Origin: Pseudoalteromonas rubra
GTDB lineage: Bacteria > Pseudomonadota > Gammaproteobacteria > Enterobacterales > Alteromonadaceae
DNA: 64,000 bases
Reading direction: 5' to 3'
Assembly: GCF_005886805.2 (NCBI RefSeq)
Contig: NZ_CP045429.1
Coordinates: 4,310,501-4,374,500, forward strand
The notes beneath the pieces are model-generated. The model had not been told where the DNA came from. It did not search any database and saw only the letters and a program-made list of their open reading frames with translations. Both the position numbers and the translations under genes were made by a program. This document shows positions 47,176 to 56,310 of this stretch, piece after piece (within the stretch, counting starts at the first letter, position 1; each line of letters opens with the position of its first letter).

Positions 47176-48243
47176 TTAATCCTGATGGTACTGACGGCTA
47201 AACTCATGCACTGCATTAATAAACACGCCGGCATTTTCCGGGTCAACATCTGGAGTAATACCATGCCCCAGGTTGAACACATGCCCCGACCCCTGACCAT
47301 AGCCAGACAGAATGTGCTGTACTTCTTCGCGAATACGCTCTGGCGTACCATGCAACATAGACGGATCCATATTGCCCTGCAAAGCGACTTTATCACCAAC
47401 ACGACGTCTGGCATCCGCAATATCAATCGTCCAGTCCAGACCAACCGCGTCACAACCCGTTGCCGCAATGGCTTCAATCCACTGGCCGCCATTTTTAGTA
47501 AAGAGTGTAACTGGCACTTTACGGCCGTCATTTTCACGGATCAGACCGTCAACGATTTTGTGCATATATTGCAACGAGAATTCTTTGTAATCACGCGGGC
47601 TCAGTACCCCACCCCATGAGTCGAAGATCATCAGCGACTGAGCACCGGCTTTCACCTGTGCATTCAGATAGTCAATGACAGAATCCGCAACTTTATCCAG
47701 TAACAGGTGCAATGTCTTAGGCTCAGCAAATGCCATCTTCTTGATCTTACCGAAGGTCTTGCTGCTGCCGCCTTCAATCATGTAAGTCGCCAATGTCCAG
47801 GGTGAACCTGAGAATCCGATCAGTGGCACCTCGCCTTTCAATTCACGGCGAATGGTGCTCACAGCATTCATCACATAACCCAGCTCATCGGTCGGATCCA
47901 GCTTAGGCAGCTTTTGTACATCACTCAGCGAGCTGATTGGACGCTCAAACTTAGGTCCTTCACCGGTTTCAAAATACAAGCCCAGACCCATTGCATCCGG
48001 GATCGTCAGGATATCGCTGAATAAGATCGCCGCATCAAGCGGGTAACGACGCAACGGCTGAAGGGTGACTTCACACGCCAACTCTGCGTTTTTACACAGG
48101 CTCATAAAATCTCCGGCCTGCGCACGGGTCGCGCGATACTCAGGAAGATAGCGGCCTGCCTGACGCATCATCCAAACGGGCGTAACATCTACGGGTTGTT
48201 TCATCAACGCGCGCAGGTAACGATCATTTTTCAACTCGCTCAT
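47176..48243 (-). CDS. hemE: Uroporphyrinogen decarboxylase
   Basis: A 355-residue cytosolic enzyme converting uroporphyrinogen III to coproporphyrinogen III in haem synthesis. Signatures: [16 protein letters not shown] near the N-terminus, [34 protein letters not shown] and LVFDSWGG-type loop (here [11 protein letters not shown]). A -10-like TACAAT (minus strand, 48281-48286) lies about 40 nt upstream. Adjacent and divergent to rsd, as in the E. coli rsd-nudC-hemE area, but nudC is absent here. Confidence 0.97.
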   Translation of the reverse strand: MSELKNDRYLRALMKQPVDVTPVWMMRQAGRYLPEYRATRAQAGDFMSLCKNAELACEVTLQPLRRYPLDAAILFSDILTIPDAMGLGLYFETGEGPKFERPISSLSDVQKLPKLDPTDELGYVMNAVSTIRRELKGEVPLIGFSGSPWTLATYMIEGGSSKTFGKIKKMAFAEPKTLHLLLDKVADSVIDYLNAQVKAGAQSLMIFDSWGGVLSPRDYKEFSLQYMHKIVDGLIRENDGRKVPVTLFTKNGGQWIEAIAATGCDAVGLDWTIDIADARRRVGDKVALQGNMDPSMLHGTPERIREEVQHILSGYGQGSGHVFNLGHGITPDVDPENAGVFINAVHEFSRQYHQD

Positions 48244-48455
48244 AGCGTAATTTCATTCCAATGCTGTAAAAATTGCTCAGATTGTATCATTAACTTCAAT
48301 ACGTCACTATTGAAACAGCACGCAAATTCCCACCAGTATGATCTGGATTAATCCTCTCCCCCTGATCCGGTCACTTTTTATTCGAACTGCATAAAATTAA
48401 AACCCTTTTACTTCAACACATTACAAACCAGATTAAAAACACCCGATTAAACTGT

Positions 48456-48484
48456 TTGCAACAAGGGTAAAAGCTTGCTATAAA
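48456..48484 (+). promoter_or_regulatory. Sigma-70-type promoter in hemE-rsd gap
   Basis: TTGCAA (48456-48461), exactly 17 nt, then TATAAA (48479-48484). It is the best promoter match in the gap and points to a transcript starting near 48491 that ends at the terminator at 48559-48593. Confidence 0.65.
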
Positions 48485-48490
48485 TTTGCT

Positions 48491-48593
48491 GCGCTAAGAA
48501 GAATAAAAACACCTTTAAAACCAATAAAAATAAAGCTCTATTGCTAAACTGCATTGATAGCCGCTCAGGAATACCCCCTGACGCGGCTTTTTT
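48491..48593 (+). ncRNA. Candidate small RNA (about 100 nt)
   Basis: Between a well-formed promoter and a rho-independent terminator there is an A-rich, non-coding stretch of about 65 nt and then a GC hairpin (AGCCGCTCAGG pairing with CCTGACGCGGCT, one bulge, 48559-48588) followed by a run of six T. The segment has no start codon with a useful frame. Size and architecture are those of an Hfq-type trans-acting sRNA, but it could be a short untranslated leader with attenuation. I recognise no known family. Confidence 0.5.
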
Positions 48594-48808
48594 GTTTAAC
48601 TAATTTTCAACATTTTAAGCCGCCTCACTCTTCAGTTTATACAATCCGCTCGTAAACAAGAGTTATTCCCGCACCTACATCAGAGACACACCCTGTTATT
48701 TGCTCACTTGGCTAAAAAAGAGGTTGACCTTTTCATCAGATTTCCTTTTTATAGAAGACAGATAAACATAATCGGCATCACCGCTTTTAGGTGGTCACTA
48801 TCAAGTTT

Positions 48809-48826
48809 TGACCCCACTTTGGGTCA
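48809..48826. promoter_or_regulatory. Palindrome upstream of rsd
   Basis: TGACCC-cacttt-GGGTCA, a perfect 6-6-6 dyad ending 59 nt before the rsd start codon. The preceding bases give TTGACC, which could be a -35 element, but no good -10 follows at standard spacing. Possible operator. Confidence 0.35.
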
Positions 48827-48885
48827 CACTGTGCCGATGTTTTTGGCAAGCCACGGGCAGATGATGACCCGCTAAGGAGATAACT

Positions 48886-49359
48886 ATGCTGTCACGCTTA
48901 GAACAAGCCCAACAAAGGTGGGGAGGTAGCCATAGCGTTATCGACAACTGGTTAGCTGAACGACAGGAGCTTTTGCTGCTGTATTGTAAGGTTGCAGGCC
49001 TGTCTCCATTTGAACAGGATGACCGGGCACTGCCTGATCAGCTACAGATTCAGACTTTTTGTCAGATCCTGATGGATTACCTGTCCGCCGGACACTTTGA
49101 GATTTATGACAACCTGGTCGCAGCGTGTAAAGAGAAGGGCCCGCAAAGCCTGAAACTGGCGCAGTCATTGTACCCTCGTATCACTGACACGACCGACCTG
49201 GCACTGGATTTTAACGACAAATATGCAGAAATGCAGTCCGAAACACTGATGTCAGACTTTGACAAAGATCTGTCGGAGCTCGGTGAAGCCCTAGAATTAC
49301 GCTTCGCACTCGAAGATGAGCTCATCGATAACCTCTATGCCAACCACAGCGAAGATTAA
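48886..49359 (+). CDS. rsd: Regulator of sigma D (anti-sigma-70 factor)
   Basis: A 157-residue protein of the Rsd/AlgQ family. It starts MLSRLEQAQQRWGGSHSVID and contains WLAERQELLLLYCKVAGL and LCQILMDYLSAGHFEIY-type core (here FCQILMDYLSAGHFEIYDN). Rsd sequesters RpoD in stationary phase and favours alternative sigma factors; in E. coli it also activates SpoT. AAGGAG precedes the ATG. Its transcription terminator has been split by an IS4-family insertion 41-52 nt after the stop codon. Confidence 0.94.
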   Translation: MLSRLEQAQQRWGGSHSVIDNWLAERQELLLLYCKVAGLSPFEQDDRALPDQLQIQTFCQILMDYLSAGHFEIYDNLVAACKEKGPQSLKLAQSLYPRITDTTDLALDFNDKYAEMQSETLMSDFDKDLSELGEALELRFALEDELIDNLYANHSED

Positions 49360-49392
49360 TATCAGCTGTGCTTGACCTCGAAAATTGATATA

Positions 49393-49410
49393 AAAAAAGG
49401 ACCTGACGGT
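49393..49410 (+). other. Left half of disrupted rsd terminator plus left target duplication
   Basis: AAAAAAAGG followed by ACCTGACGGT (49401-49410). The same ACCTGACGGT recurs at 50840-50849, followed by CCTTTTTTTT. Removing the IS and one copy rebuilds an A-run, GGACC-TGAC-GGTCC hairpin and T-run, a standard intrinsic terminator. The 10-bp repeat is the target-site duplication. Confidence 0.85.
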
Positions 49411-49466
49411 TAATGCCGATCAGTTAAGAATTAAATAGATCAGTTGACCGATCTTTTAAAGGCTTC

Positions 49467-49501
49467 AAAATCCAATATCATTTCTGATATTGGATTTTTT
49501 T
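49467..49501 (+). terminator. Inward insulator hairpin just before the transposase start
   Basis: AAAATCCAATATCA pairs with TGATATTGGATTTT (14-bp perfect stem, 4-nt loop) and runs into a T-tract that ends at the transposase ATG. Transcripts entering from rsd would be terminated or would have the start region masked, a common way for insertion sequences to avoid activation by outside promoters. Confidence 0.75.
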
Positions 49502-50830
49502 ATGTCTTTAGAACAAGCCTTTTGCAGTGCGTTTGAGCAACTGCCCGAAAGTGTTACCTTTGAAAAACTTAATCACTTTCTGGATGCCGAAATACTGGAG
49601 CAAGCCTTTCAACGCGCTGGCGTTGCAACTATCAGAAAACGCAGGCTTCCACTCGAGGCTGTGATGTGGACTGTGATTGGTATGAGCTTCTTTCGTCAAC
49701 AGTCGGTTTGGGATTTAGCTTCCCACATGGAAATTGCTCTGCCTGGAGATAGCAAATTAATCGCCCCAAGCGCCCTTGTTCAGGGAAGGCGAAGACTCGG
49801 TAAAGACAGTGTCAAAAATGCCTTTGAAATGATGGCTGCGCATTATTATCAGCAAGCAAACTTTGAAACTTGGTGCGGGTTAAACCTCCTGGCCGTCGAC
49901 GGTGTTACTTGGCGAGCTCAAGACACGCCTGAAAATCGTGAATGTTTTGGCTCCCCCAGCAATCAGCATGGCGAAACCGCTTTTCCACAAATTCGAATGG
50001 TGTGTCATATGGAGCTGACCAGCCATCAACTTATCAGCAGTGCTTTCAGCGGATATAAAACCAATGAAATGAAGCTGGCAGACAAATTAGTTGCCACCAC
50101 GCCAGACCACAGCCTCACGATGTTCGATAAAGGGTTCTACTCATTAAACCTACTCCACCAATGGCAAACACATGGCACCGAGAGGCACTGGTTAATACCG
50201 GTGAAGAAAGGGCTTCAGTTTGAAGTGATTAAATCTAATGGTCGTTTAGATAAATTGGTGCGCTTAAAAACAACTCCACAATCTCATAAGCAATCGCCTG
50301 ATTTACCTGCGTATGTAGAAGCCCGACTTGTGACGAAAAAAATTAAAAACAAGGAATATCAAATACTCACATCGATGATAGATGTGCAGAGGTTTCCTGG
50401 CGAAGAAATAGTTGAGCTTTACAGCCACCGCTGGGAAATAGAATTGGGTTATAGAGAAATCAAGCAGACACTTTTAAACAATGAATATACGCTAAGAAGC
50501 AAAAAATCAGATATGGTTGAGCAAGAGCTGTGGGGCTTACTCCTGGGGTACAACTTGCTGCGTCAGGTGATGACTCAAGCGGCATCTCGTAAAGGAATAT
50601 GGGCCAACCAATTAAGCTTTAGTAATTGCGCCAACGCGATATTAAGTTACTTAGGGCGACTCCCCCTCGCCAGCCCGGGAAACATCCCAAAACACTATGA
50701 GATGTTAATACAAACATTGGGTCACTTTGAGCTGCCGACACGACGAGAAGATCGGGTCTATCCTCGAGCCATAAAACCAAAGCCAAGTAAGTACCCAGCT
50801 AGAAAAAACAATGCCAGTCAGCTTAACTGA
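49502..50830 (+). CDS. IS4-family transposase
   Basis: A 442-residue DDE transposase. First Asp in [10 protein letters not shown], second in [12 protein letters not shown], and the Glu lies in the IS4 signature Y-(2)-R-(3)-E-(6)-K seen as [18 protein letters not shown] at 49502 follows directly on the hairpin; upstream in-frame TTG is less likely. No frameshift or stop interrupts it, so it is probably active. The C-terminus is basic ([15 protein letters not shown]). Confidence 0.93.
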   Translation: MSLEQAFCSAFEQLPESVTFEKLNHFLDAEILEQAFQRAGVATIRKRRLPLEAVMWTVIGMSFFRQQSVWDLASHMEIALPGDSKLIAPSALVQGRRRLGKDSVKNAFEMMAAHYYQQANFETWCGLNLLAVDGVTWRAQDTPENRECFGSPSNQHGETAFPQIRMVCHMELTSHQLISSAFSGYKTNEMKLADKLVATTPDHSLTMFDKGFYSLNLLHQWQTHGTERHWLIPVKKGLQFEVIKSNGRLDKLVRLKTTPQSHKQSPDLPAYVEARLVTKKIKNKEYQILTSMIDVQRFPGEEIVELYSHRWEIELGYREIKQTLLNNEYTLRSKKSDMVEQELWGLLLGYNLLRQVMTQAASRKGIWANQLSFSNCANAILSYLGRLPLASPGNIPKHYEMLIQTLGHFELPTRREDRVYPRAIKPKPSKYPARKNNASQLN

Positions 50831-50859
50831 CTGGCATTAACCTGACGGTCCTTTTTTTT
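50810..50859 (+). terminator. Hairpin at right end of IS and right half of rsd terminator
   Basis: AATGCCAGTCAG-cttaa-CTGACTGGCATT (50810-50838) forms a 12-bp perfect stem that includes the transposase stop codon and the right terminal repeat. It is followed by the second target copy and CCTTTTTTTT (to 50859), giving a functional terminator for the transposase made partly of host sequence. Confidence 0.75.
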
Positions 50860-50906
50860 ATATCTGCTTTCAGTTGCCTCACCTTTAGATGAGGCATCAG
50901 CAGGCA

Positions 50907-51683
50907 TTACTCTGAGTCGTGCGCGTGATCGTGGCCGTGCTCTTTCTCTTCCTGAATTTCCAGCAGCTCTACTTCAAAAACTAAGGTTGAGTTAGCAGGG
51001 ATTTTACCCAGGTTGCGCTCACCGTAGCCCAGTTCTGAAGGAATAGTGAACTTGTACTTAGAGCCAACCGCCATCAGCTGCAGACCTTCAGTCCAACCCG
51101 CGATAACCTGGTTCAGTGGGAAAGTAGCTGGTTGGTTACGCGCATAAGAGCTGTCGAACTCAGAACCGTCAAGCAAAGTACCTTTGTAGTGTACTTTCAC
51201 GATGTCCGTTGCAACTGGCTTTTTACCTTCACCTTCGCTCAGTACTTCATACTGCAGACCCGAGTCAGTGACGTTTACGCCATCTTTCTTCGCGTTCTCA
51301 GCCAGGTACTCAGCACCTTCAACTTTGTTCTTCTCAGCATCAGCTTGTGCTTTCGCTGCTTGCTTTTCACGTACAGAAGAATCCAATGCAGTCAGTACTT
51401 CACGAATTTTCGCTTCGTCTAGTTTTGCATTTCCATCTAGTGCGTCTTTAAATCCACGCATGATCAGTGCCTGGTCCAGCTCAATACCAAGCTCTTTTTT
51501 ATCTGCCATATCTTTTTGCAGGAAGTTACCAACGGATGCACCGATACCATAAGCTTGCTGCTGAACTTCAGTCTCCAGCTTTACTTCTGCAACTTGCGCT
51601 GTTTTTTCTTCTGCTTTTTGGTTACAAGCGGTCAGTGCCAGAACCGAGGCAGCCACTAAAGATAACTTAATTGTGTGTTTCAT
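50907..51683 (-). CDS. fkpA: FKBP-type peptidyl-prolyl cis-trans isomerase (lipoprotein)
   Basis: A 258-residue periplasmic folding factor. Lipoprotein signal MKHTIKLSLVAASVLALTAC, a helical N-terminal dimerisation region (about 35-145) and a C-terminal FKBP domain with DIVKVHYKGTLLDGSEFDSS, NQVIAGWTEGLQLM, YKFTIPSELGYGER and IPANSTLVFEVELLEI. It ends with a His-rich tail GHDHAHDSE that may bind metal. The Cys lipobox differs from soluble E. coli FkpA, so membrane anchoring is inferred. Confidence 0.93.
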   Translation of the reverse strand: MKHTIKLSLVAASVLALTACNQKAEEKTAQVAEVKLETEVQQQAYGIGASVGNFLQKDMADKKELGIELDQALIMRGFKDALDGNAKLDEAKIREVLTALDSSVREKQAAKAQADAEKNKVEGAEYLAENAKKDGVNVTDSGLQYEVLSEGEGKKPVATDIVKVHYKGTLLDGSEFDSSYARNQPATFPLNQVIAGWTEGLQLMAVGSKYKFTIPSELGYGERNLGKIPANSTLVFEVELLEIQEEKEHGHDHAHDSE

Positions 51684-51951
51684 GTTTTCTCTCCGACAAA
51701 CCCAGGCTCAGAGTCAAATATCACTATCCTGGTTGGGTGTCTTTGTTAAAATTATATTAATCTTAAAAAAGGGTGGATGTCACATTACCATCCGTAGCGC
51801 ATAAAGCCAAATTTCTCTTTTTGACGCAAAATTCATTTCGAGATCGGCGACATTGATATACCGATAGGCTAATATCAGTTTTGTGACCTCTACAAATTAC
51901 CCATTAGTCTACTCGGTGCAAATCATGGAGTTAAGAGGAAATACCGATTTT

Positions 51952-52944
51952 ATGCCCAAATTTTTATGGCGCAACGCTCAAACTGCTTTAATTATCACCG
52001 CATCACTGTTATCTGGTTGTTCAACAGACAGTTCAGATGCATTGCTGACCGTTGAACATGCCGCACGTGGTGCATTCGCCGCGGCTATTTCACACGATGG
52101 GCGTTACAGTTTAGTGTCATCCATCGAACATGGCGTGGTTTTATGGGATAACACCACCCATGGTTTAAAATATCAGTGGTCCCAGTCGCAACAAGCGGAT
52201 GAACTGGTGCACTCTCTGGCCATCGCCCATGACAACTCCAGTGCCGTCACTGCAGCCAACGATCGCTTTGCAATCTGGCGCTTGTCCGATGGACAAAATG
52301 TTGGTTATTACCAGATTGAACAAGGCACCATTCGCGACATCGCCATCAGCAACGAAGGCCGTTATGTCTTATATGGACGCAGCGACAATGTGGTTGTGCA
52401 TCTCGACTTAGAAAGCGGCAGACGCATAGAGTTCCTTGGCCACCAAGAAAAAATTAACAGTATTGCTTTATCACCCAATGGCCACTTTGCGTTAACCGGC
52501 GCAAATGATTACAGCGCTTACTTTTGGGATACCCGGACCGGCCAGGTTATCCATAGATTCAATCACCCCAGCCGGGTCACTAGAGTCGCCTTGGATCCCC
52601 AGGGACGTTACGCGTTTACAGCAGACAGTATGAAAAAGGCCAGCATCTGGCAACTCGCATCAGGTGAAATCAAAGCGCAATTACAGTATATTGCGCGGCA
52701 GAAAATATTCAGTGCCGTGCGCTTTAATCAGGATGGGCAATTAATTGCAACGGGCTCGCCAAACAGACAACTGACCCTGTGGCAGGTTGATAGTGGTGAA
52801 AAGCTGGCGACCTGGCGCGTCAAGCCACGCGAGGGAAGCCGGCCTAAGTCTGCTGTTGTCTTTGATGTGGCGTTTACCGGGAATGATGAAACCCTGTTGA
52901 CAGAGAGCTCCAGCGGCCTGTTAGAACAATTTGCAAGAGAGTAA
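51952..52944 (+). CDS. WD40-repeat lipoprotein
   Basis: A 330-residue lipoprotein (MPKFLWRNAQTALIITASLLSGC, lipobox LSGC). About six WD40-like blades are visible, for example ISHDGRYSLVSS, LSPNGHFALTGANDYSAYFWD, DPQGRYAFTADS and FNQDGQLIATGSPNRQLTLWQ. Such propellers serve as protein-interaction scaffolds; partner unknown. The ATG at 51952 gives the only good signal peptide (AGAGGAA upstream at slightly long spacing); the frame is open 23 codons earlier. Two nucleotides separate it from slyX. Confidence 0.85.
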   Translation: MPKFLWRNAQTALIITASLLSGCSTDSSDALLTVEHAARGAFAAAISHDGRYSLVSSIEHGVVLWDNTTHGLKYQWSQSQQADELVHSLAIAHDNSSAVTAANDRFAIWRLSDGQNVGYYQIEQGTIRDIAISNEGRYVLYGRSDNVVVHLDLESGRRIEFLGHQEKINSIALSPNGHFALTGANDYSAYFWDTRTGQVIHRFNHPSRVTRVALDPQGRYAFTADSMKKASIWQLASGEIKAQLQYIARQKIFSAVRFNQDGQLIATGSPNRQLTLWQVDSGEKLATWRVKPREGSRPKSAVVFDVAFTGNDETLLTESSSGLLEQFARE

Positions 52945-52946
52945 TC

Positions 52947-53159
52947 ATGACAGACCTCGAAGATCGCATTAACGAACTGGAAGCCAAAGTAGCATTTCAG
53001 GACGAAACCATAGAAATTTTAAACAACGAACTGAGTGCGCATCAGGCACGTCTGGCAATCATGCAGCGGCAGATTGAGTTACTGGCAGAAAAAATCAAAG
53101 AAGGCAAAGATCCGGGCATGATGCCCCAGCATCAGGAGCCGCCTCCACCACATTATTAG
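52947..53159 (+). CDS. slyX: SlyX family protein
   Basis: A 70-residue coiled-coil protein: MTDLEDRINELEAKVAFQDE with heptad Leu/Ile spacing, LIEILNNELSAHQ-like middle (here TIEILNNELSAHQARLAIMQ) and a Pro/His-rich tail ending PPPPHY. Function unknown; conserved beside fkpA in gammaproteobacteria. Confidence 0.93.
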   Translation: MTDLEDRINELEAKVAFQDETIEILNNELSAHQARLAIMQRQIELLAEKIKEGKDPGMMPQHQEPPPPHY

Positions 53160-53167
53160 CCTGACTA

Positions 53168-53191
53168 CGGAGCCAAGCCATTTGAGCTCCG
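53168..53191. terminator. Hairpin between convergent slyX and yheV
   Basis: CGGAGC and GCTCCG form a 6-bp GC stem with a 12-nt loop. Weak T-tract (ggttattc) on the plus side. Possible shared terminator. Confidence 0.35.
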
Positions 53192-53192
53192 G

Positions 53193-53393
53193 TTATTCTG
53201 GCCTGAATACCCCGATAACCTGCTCAAACTGGCGTGTTGAGGCCTGAACAGCTTCTTTCGGCTGTGTCATGATATGACCACACTTCACACATTCCACCTT
53301 TTCCACGTCATGCTCTTTGTACAACATCATGACATCAGCTTCGTGACACTCGGGACAAGATGCCCCTGCAATAAAGCGTTTTTTCTTTCTCAC
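53193..53393 (-). CDS. yheV: YheV family zinc-ribbon protein
   Basis: A 66-residue protein with two CxxC pairs, CPECHE and CVKCGH, forming a zinc ribbon. N-terminus MRKKKRFIAGASCPEC is typical of YheV. Function unknown. It keeps its conserved place between slyX and yheS. No kefG/kefB genes intervene, unlike in E. coli. Confidence 0.92.
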   Translation of the reverse strand: MRKKKRFIAGASCPECHEADVMMLYKEHDVEKVECVKCGHIMTQPKEAVQASTRQFEQVIGVFRPE

Positions 53394-53565
53394 CTTTAGT
53401 TACCTCAGGTTAGCTAATCCGTAAACGGGTCAGTTGACGATTCATATCACGGGCTGCGCGCCCTGGTTGGCTATTTTATCCTATATTCTCCGCTGTTGAT
53501 ACGCTTGGAGTGTCCGTAGGGATCCGTGTTATGATGGGCGCATTAGTAAACAGTGATGTAACGGT

Positions 53566-55488
53566 ATGATCCAGCTTTCGAATATTGAACTTATGCGCGG
53601 TGGTAAAACGCTGCTTAAAAATGCCAGCGCCACCTTATTTCCACAACACAAAGTGGGTCTGGTCGGTGCCAATGGGTGTGGCAAATCCTCCTTGTTTGCG
53701 TTGCTCAAATCAGAATTACATCTGGATGCGGGCGAGCTGCAAATTCCGAAAGACTGGTCCATTGCATCCGTAAAGCAAGAAACGCCTGCACTGGCTATCA
53801 GTGCACTGGAATACGTGCTACAGGGTCACCCCGAATATTATGCACTGCGCAGTGCGCTGCACAGTGCCGAGGCGTCGGGTGACGGCGCCGAGCAGGCTCG
53901 CCTGCATCAGCAGATAGAAGTAGTTGGCGGCTATGGAATAGAAGCCAAAGCCGGTGAGTTATTACATGGTCTGGGATTTAGCAATACACAATTGGGTGAT
54001 GCGGTCAGTGCCTTTTCTGGTGGCTGGCGAATGCGCCTGAACCTCGCCCAGGCACTGATCCGTGATGCCGACCTGTTACTACTGGATGAGCCAACCAACC
54101 ACCTCGATCTTGACGCCGTTTACTGGCTGGAACGTTTCTTAAAAGCCTATCAAGGTACGTTAGTACTGATCTCACACGACCGGGAGTTTCTCGATGCAGT
54201 GGTCGATCAAATCTGGCACGTAGATCAACAGCAGCTCAACGTGTATAAAGGCCACTACTCCCAGTTTGAACGTCAAAAAGCCGAGCGCATGGCGCAGCAA
54301 CAGGCATTATACGAAAAACAGCAAGCCACCATTGCCCACCTGGAACAGTTTATCACCCGGTTTAAAGCCAAAGCCAGTAAAGCCAAGCAAGCACAAAGCC
54401 GGGTTAAGGCCCTGGAGCGCATGGAAAAGCTGGCGCCCGCCCATGCTGATTCACCGTTTAGCTTTGAATTCAGTAACCCGGATAGCATGCCTAACCCGCT
54501 GATGACATTAGATCAGGCTCAGGCCGGATATGGTGAGGTGACTATCTTACACAAAATCAAACTCAATCTGGTGCCGGGTAGCCGTATCGCCCTGCTGGGC
54601 CGCAATGGTGCAGGTAAGTCTACGCTGATTAAACTGCTTGCCGGTGAACTATCACCTCAGGCGGGAGACGTATTCCAGCATCAGGGGCTGAAAATTGGCT
54701 ATTTCGCCCAGCATCAATTGGAATCGCTCGACCTCTCTGCCAGCGCGGTTACCCACATACAGCGCCTCGACCCACAAGCGAGTGAGCAGTCACTACGCGA
54801 CTTTCTGGGCGGCTTCGCCTTTAACGGCGACAAGGCCCTGGAGCCAGTCAAACCTTTCTCTGGGGGCGAAAAAGCACGCCTGGTGCTCGCCATGCTGGTG
54901 TATCAAAAACCGAACCTGCTGCTGCTGGATGAGCCCACTAACCACCTGGATCTCGAAATGCGTCATGCCCTGGTGATGGCATTGCAAGGCTTTGAAGGAG
55001 CTATGGTCACCGTATCGCACGATCGCCATATGCTTAAACATACGGCGGATGAGTATTACCTGGTCGATCAGGGTGAAGTCAGTGCCTTTGGTTATGACTT
55101 GGATGCCTACTACCAGTGGCTACTTAACGCCAACAAAGAAGCTGTGCGCAAAGACAGCAACGAAGACAAAGCTCACTCAAGTGTTAATCGCAAAGAACAG
55201 AAGCGACTGGAAGCGGAATTCCGCAAGGCCGTACAACCTCTGAAAAAGTCGATCGACAAGCTGGAGAAAGAGCTCGATAAACTCAGCACTGCCCTTGCAG
55301 AGGTTGAAACGGCATTGTCTGACAACGACCTGTACTCTGAGCAAAATAAAGGAAAGCTCAGTGAGTTACTGGCCCAACAAGCTAAACTCACGCCACAGTT
55401 AAACGACACCGAAGAGGCGCTCCTTATGGCTCTGGAAGAGCTCGAAGAAAAACAGACCCATTTCGAACAAAGTGGCGAGATATGTTAG
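53566..55488 (+). CDS. yheS: ABC-F family ATPase YheS
   Basis: A 640-residue tandem ABC protein without membrane segments. Walker A sites GANGCGKSS and GRNGAGKST, signatures FSGGWRMRL and FSGGEKARL, Walker B LLLLDEPTNHLDL twice, and the arm/linker region between them (about 230-300, rich in Lys/Gln/Glu). The C-terminal coiled coil (about 540-635) is Lys/Glu/Leu rich. ABC-F proteins act on ribosomes near the E site; YheS specifically is implicated in relieving some stalling sequences. The next gene starts inside its last codons. Confidence 0.95.
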   Translation: MIQLSNIELMRGGKTLLKNASATLFPQHKVGLVGANGCGKSSLFALLKSELHLDAGELQIPKDWSIASVKQETPALAISALEYVLQGHPEYYALRSALHSAEASGDGAEQARLHQQIEVVGGYGIEAKAGELLHGLGFSNTQLGDAVSAFSGGWRMRLNLAQALIRDADLLLLDEPTNHLDLDAVYWLERFLKAYQGTLVLISHDREFLDAVVDQIWHVDQQQLNVYKGHYSQFERQKAERMAQQQALYEKQQATIAHLEQFITRFKAKASKAKQAQSRVKALERMEKLAPAHADSPFSFEFSNPDSMPNPLMTLDQAQAGYGEVTILHKIKLNLVPGSRIALLGRNGAGKSTLIKLLAGELSPQAGDVFQHQGLKIGYFAQHQLESLDLSASAVTHIQRLDPQASEQSLRDFLGGFAFNGDKALEPVKPFSGGEKARLVLAMLVYQKPNLLLLDEPTNHLDLEMRHALVMALQGFEGAMVTVSHDRHMLKHTADEYYLVDQGEVSAFGYDLDAYYQWLLNANKEAVRKDSNEDKAHSSVNRKEQKRLEAEFRKAVQPLKKSIDKLEKELDKLSTALAEVETALSDNDLYSEQNKGKLSELLAQQAKLTPQLNDTEEALLMALEELEEKQTHFEQSGEIC

Positions 55489-55925
55489 ACGCTGCAGATT
55501 TCTGGACTTATGCCTGCACGCAATATGCGCGCGCAGGCATGCAGGATGCCCTGCTCGCGCTGCAAGATAATGATCACAAAAACGTCAACCTGATTTTACT
55601 GTTGATGTACCTGGACGCACGTGATCTGTCACTTCATGCCACACACGTTCAGGCATTGCACGCGCTGTGTGACGCATTTGACCACACCGTTTTGCATCCT
55701 CAGCGTCAAATACGCCGCATATTAAAGCAGCAACATCAGCACTATGAGGCGTATGCTGAGCTGCGCCGGCACATGCTCAATGCAGAACTGGCCCAGGAAA
55801 AGTGCCAGCAAACTATGCTTATTGACTACCTCAATCAGCAATCACCACAGCAAGACCCGCATCCAGATAACCTGGTACACTACCTGACTCCTACCCAACG
55901 GCTCACTATCCCCATAAAAACATGA
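55482..55925 (+). CDS. TIGR02444 family protein (DUF2390)
   Basis: A 147-residue helical protein. MLDAADFWTYACTQYARAGMQ and NVNLILLLMYLDARDL match the TIGR02444 family, a gammaproteobacterial group of unknown role. Its ATG overlaps the yheS stop by 7 nt, so the two are translationally coupled. Confidence 0.85.
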   Translation: MLDAADFWTYACTQYARAGMQDALLALQDNDHKNVNLILLLMYLDARDLSLHATHVQALHALCDAFDHTVLHPQRQIRRILKQQHQHYEAYAELRRHMLNAELAQEKCQQTMLIDYLNQQSPQQDPHPDNLVHYLTPTQRLTIPIKT

Positions 55926-56043
55926 TCGGGATCAAGCAATTTACCGAGTCCTGTATAGGGCCCCCGGAAACTTGATCTTGATCATATCTGCTCTGTGCAT
56001 GCTCGACTAAGATTACTTCATCGACAAATCAGGAGGCACAGAC

Positions 56044-56184
56044 ATGAACGTATTCTTCAGAGACTTTTTTACTGACCCAGTGTTATTTCTCTCTTTCGGC
56101 ATCTTGGGCGTGGTAATCGTACTGTGTTGTTTCTACGTCTACTACTTCATCAAGAAAGTGCAAGAAGCAGAAGTACCTGAGTAA
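56044..56184 (+). CDS. DUF3149-like small membrane protein (46 aa)
   Basis: A short gene: MNVFFRDFFTDPVLFLSFGI continuing into a single membrane helix (LGVVIVLCCFYVYYFI) and a charged tail KKVQEAEVPE. AGGAGG lies 7 nt before the ATG and a terminator follows, so it is a genuine unit. The arrangement of an aromatic N-terminus, one helix and a KK..E tail matches DUF3149 proteins of Alteromonadales. Function unknown. Confidence 0.85.
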   Translation: MNVFFRDFFTDPVLFLSFGILGVVIVLCCFYVYYFIKKVQEAEVPE

Positions 56185-56270
56185 ATCGTCGACACTCTTT
56201 TATGTTATTCGAAACATGTTGTTGAAACGTTAAGCAATTAGTTCCCGTTCTAGAATTAAGCACGACGCAC

Positions 56271-56309
56271 AAAGCACCTTATCAGCCTGGCTGATCGGGT
56301 GCTTTTTAT
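56271..56309 (+). terminator. Rho-independent terminator after the DUF3149-like gene
   Basis: AAAGCACC and GGGTGCTTT pair, with an inner ATCAG/CTGAT stem, followed by TTTTATT. Clear stem plus T-run. Confidence 0.85.
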
Positions 56310-56310
56310 T

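Larger units (their letters stand above)
48244..48885. other. 642-bp gene-free region between hemE and rsd
   Basis: No credible protein gene. It holds the hemE promoter side, a candidate small-RNA unit with its own promoter and terminator (listed separately), a short palindrome near rsd, and otherwise AT-rich sequence in which I see nothing further. Confidence 0.6.
49411..50839 (+). mobile_element. IS4-family insertion sequence, complete (1429 bp)
   Basis: Terminal inverted repeats TAATGCC-GA-TCAGTTAAG (left) and TAATGCC-AG-TCAGTTAAG (right, reverse complement), 16 of 18 matching. Flanked by the 10-bp direct repeat ACCTGACGGT. It carries one intact transposase gene, and both ends have strong hairpins that isolate it from outside transcription. 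Intact ends, perfect target duplication and an intact frame suggest a recent insertion. Confidence 0.92.
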
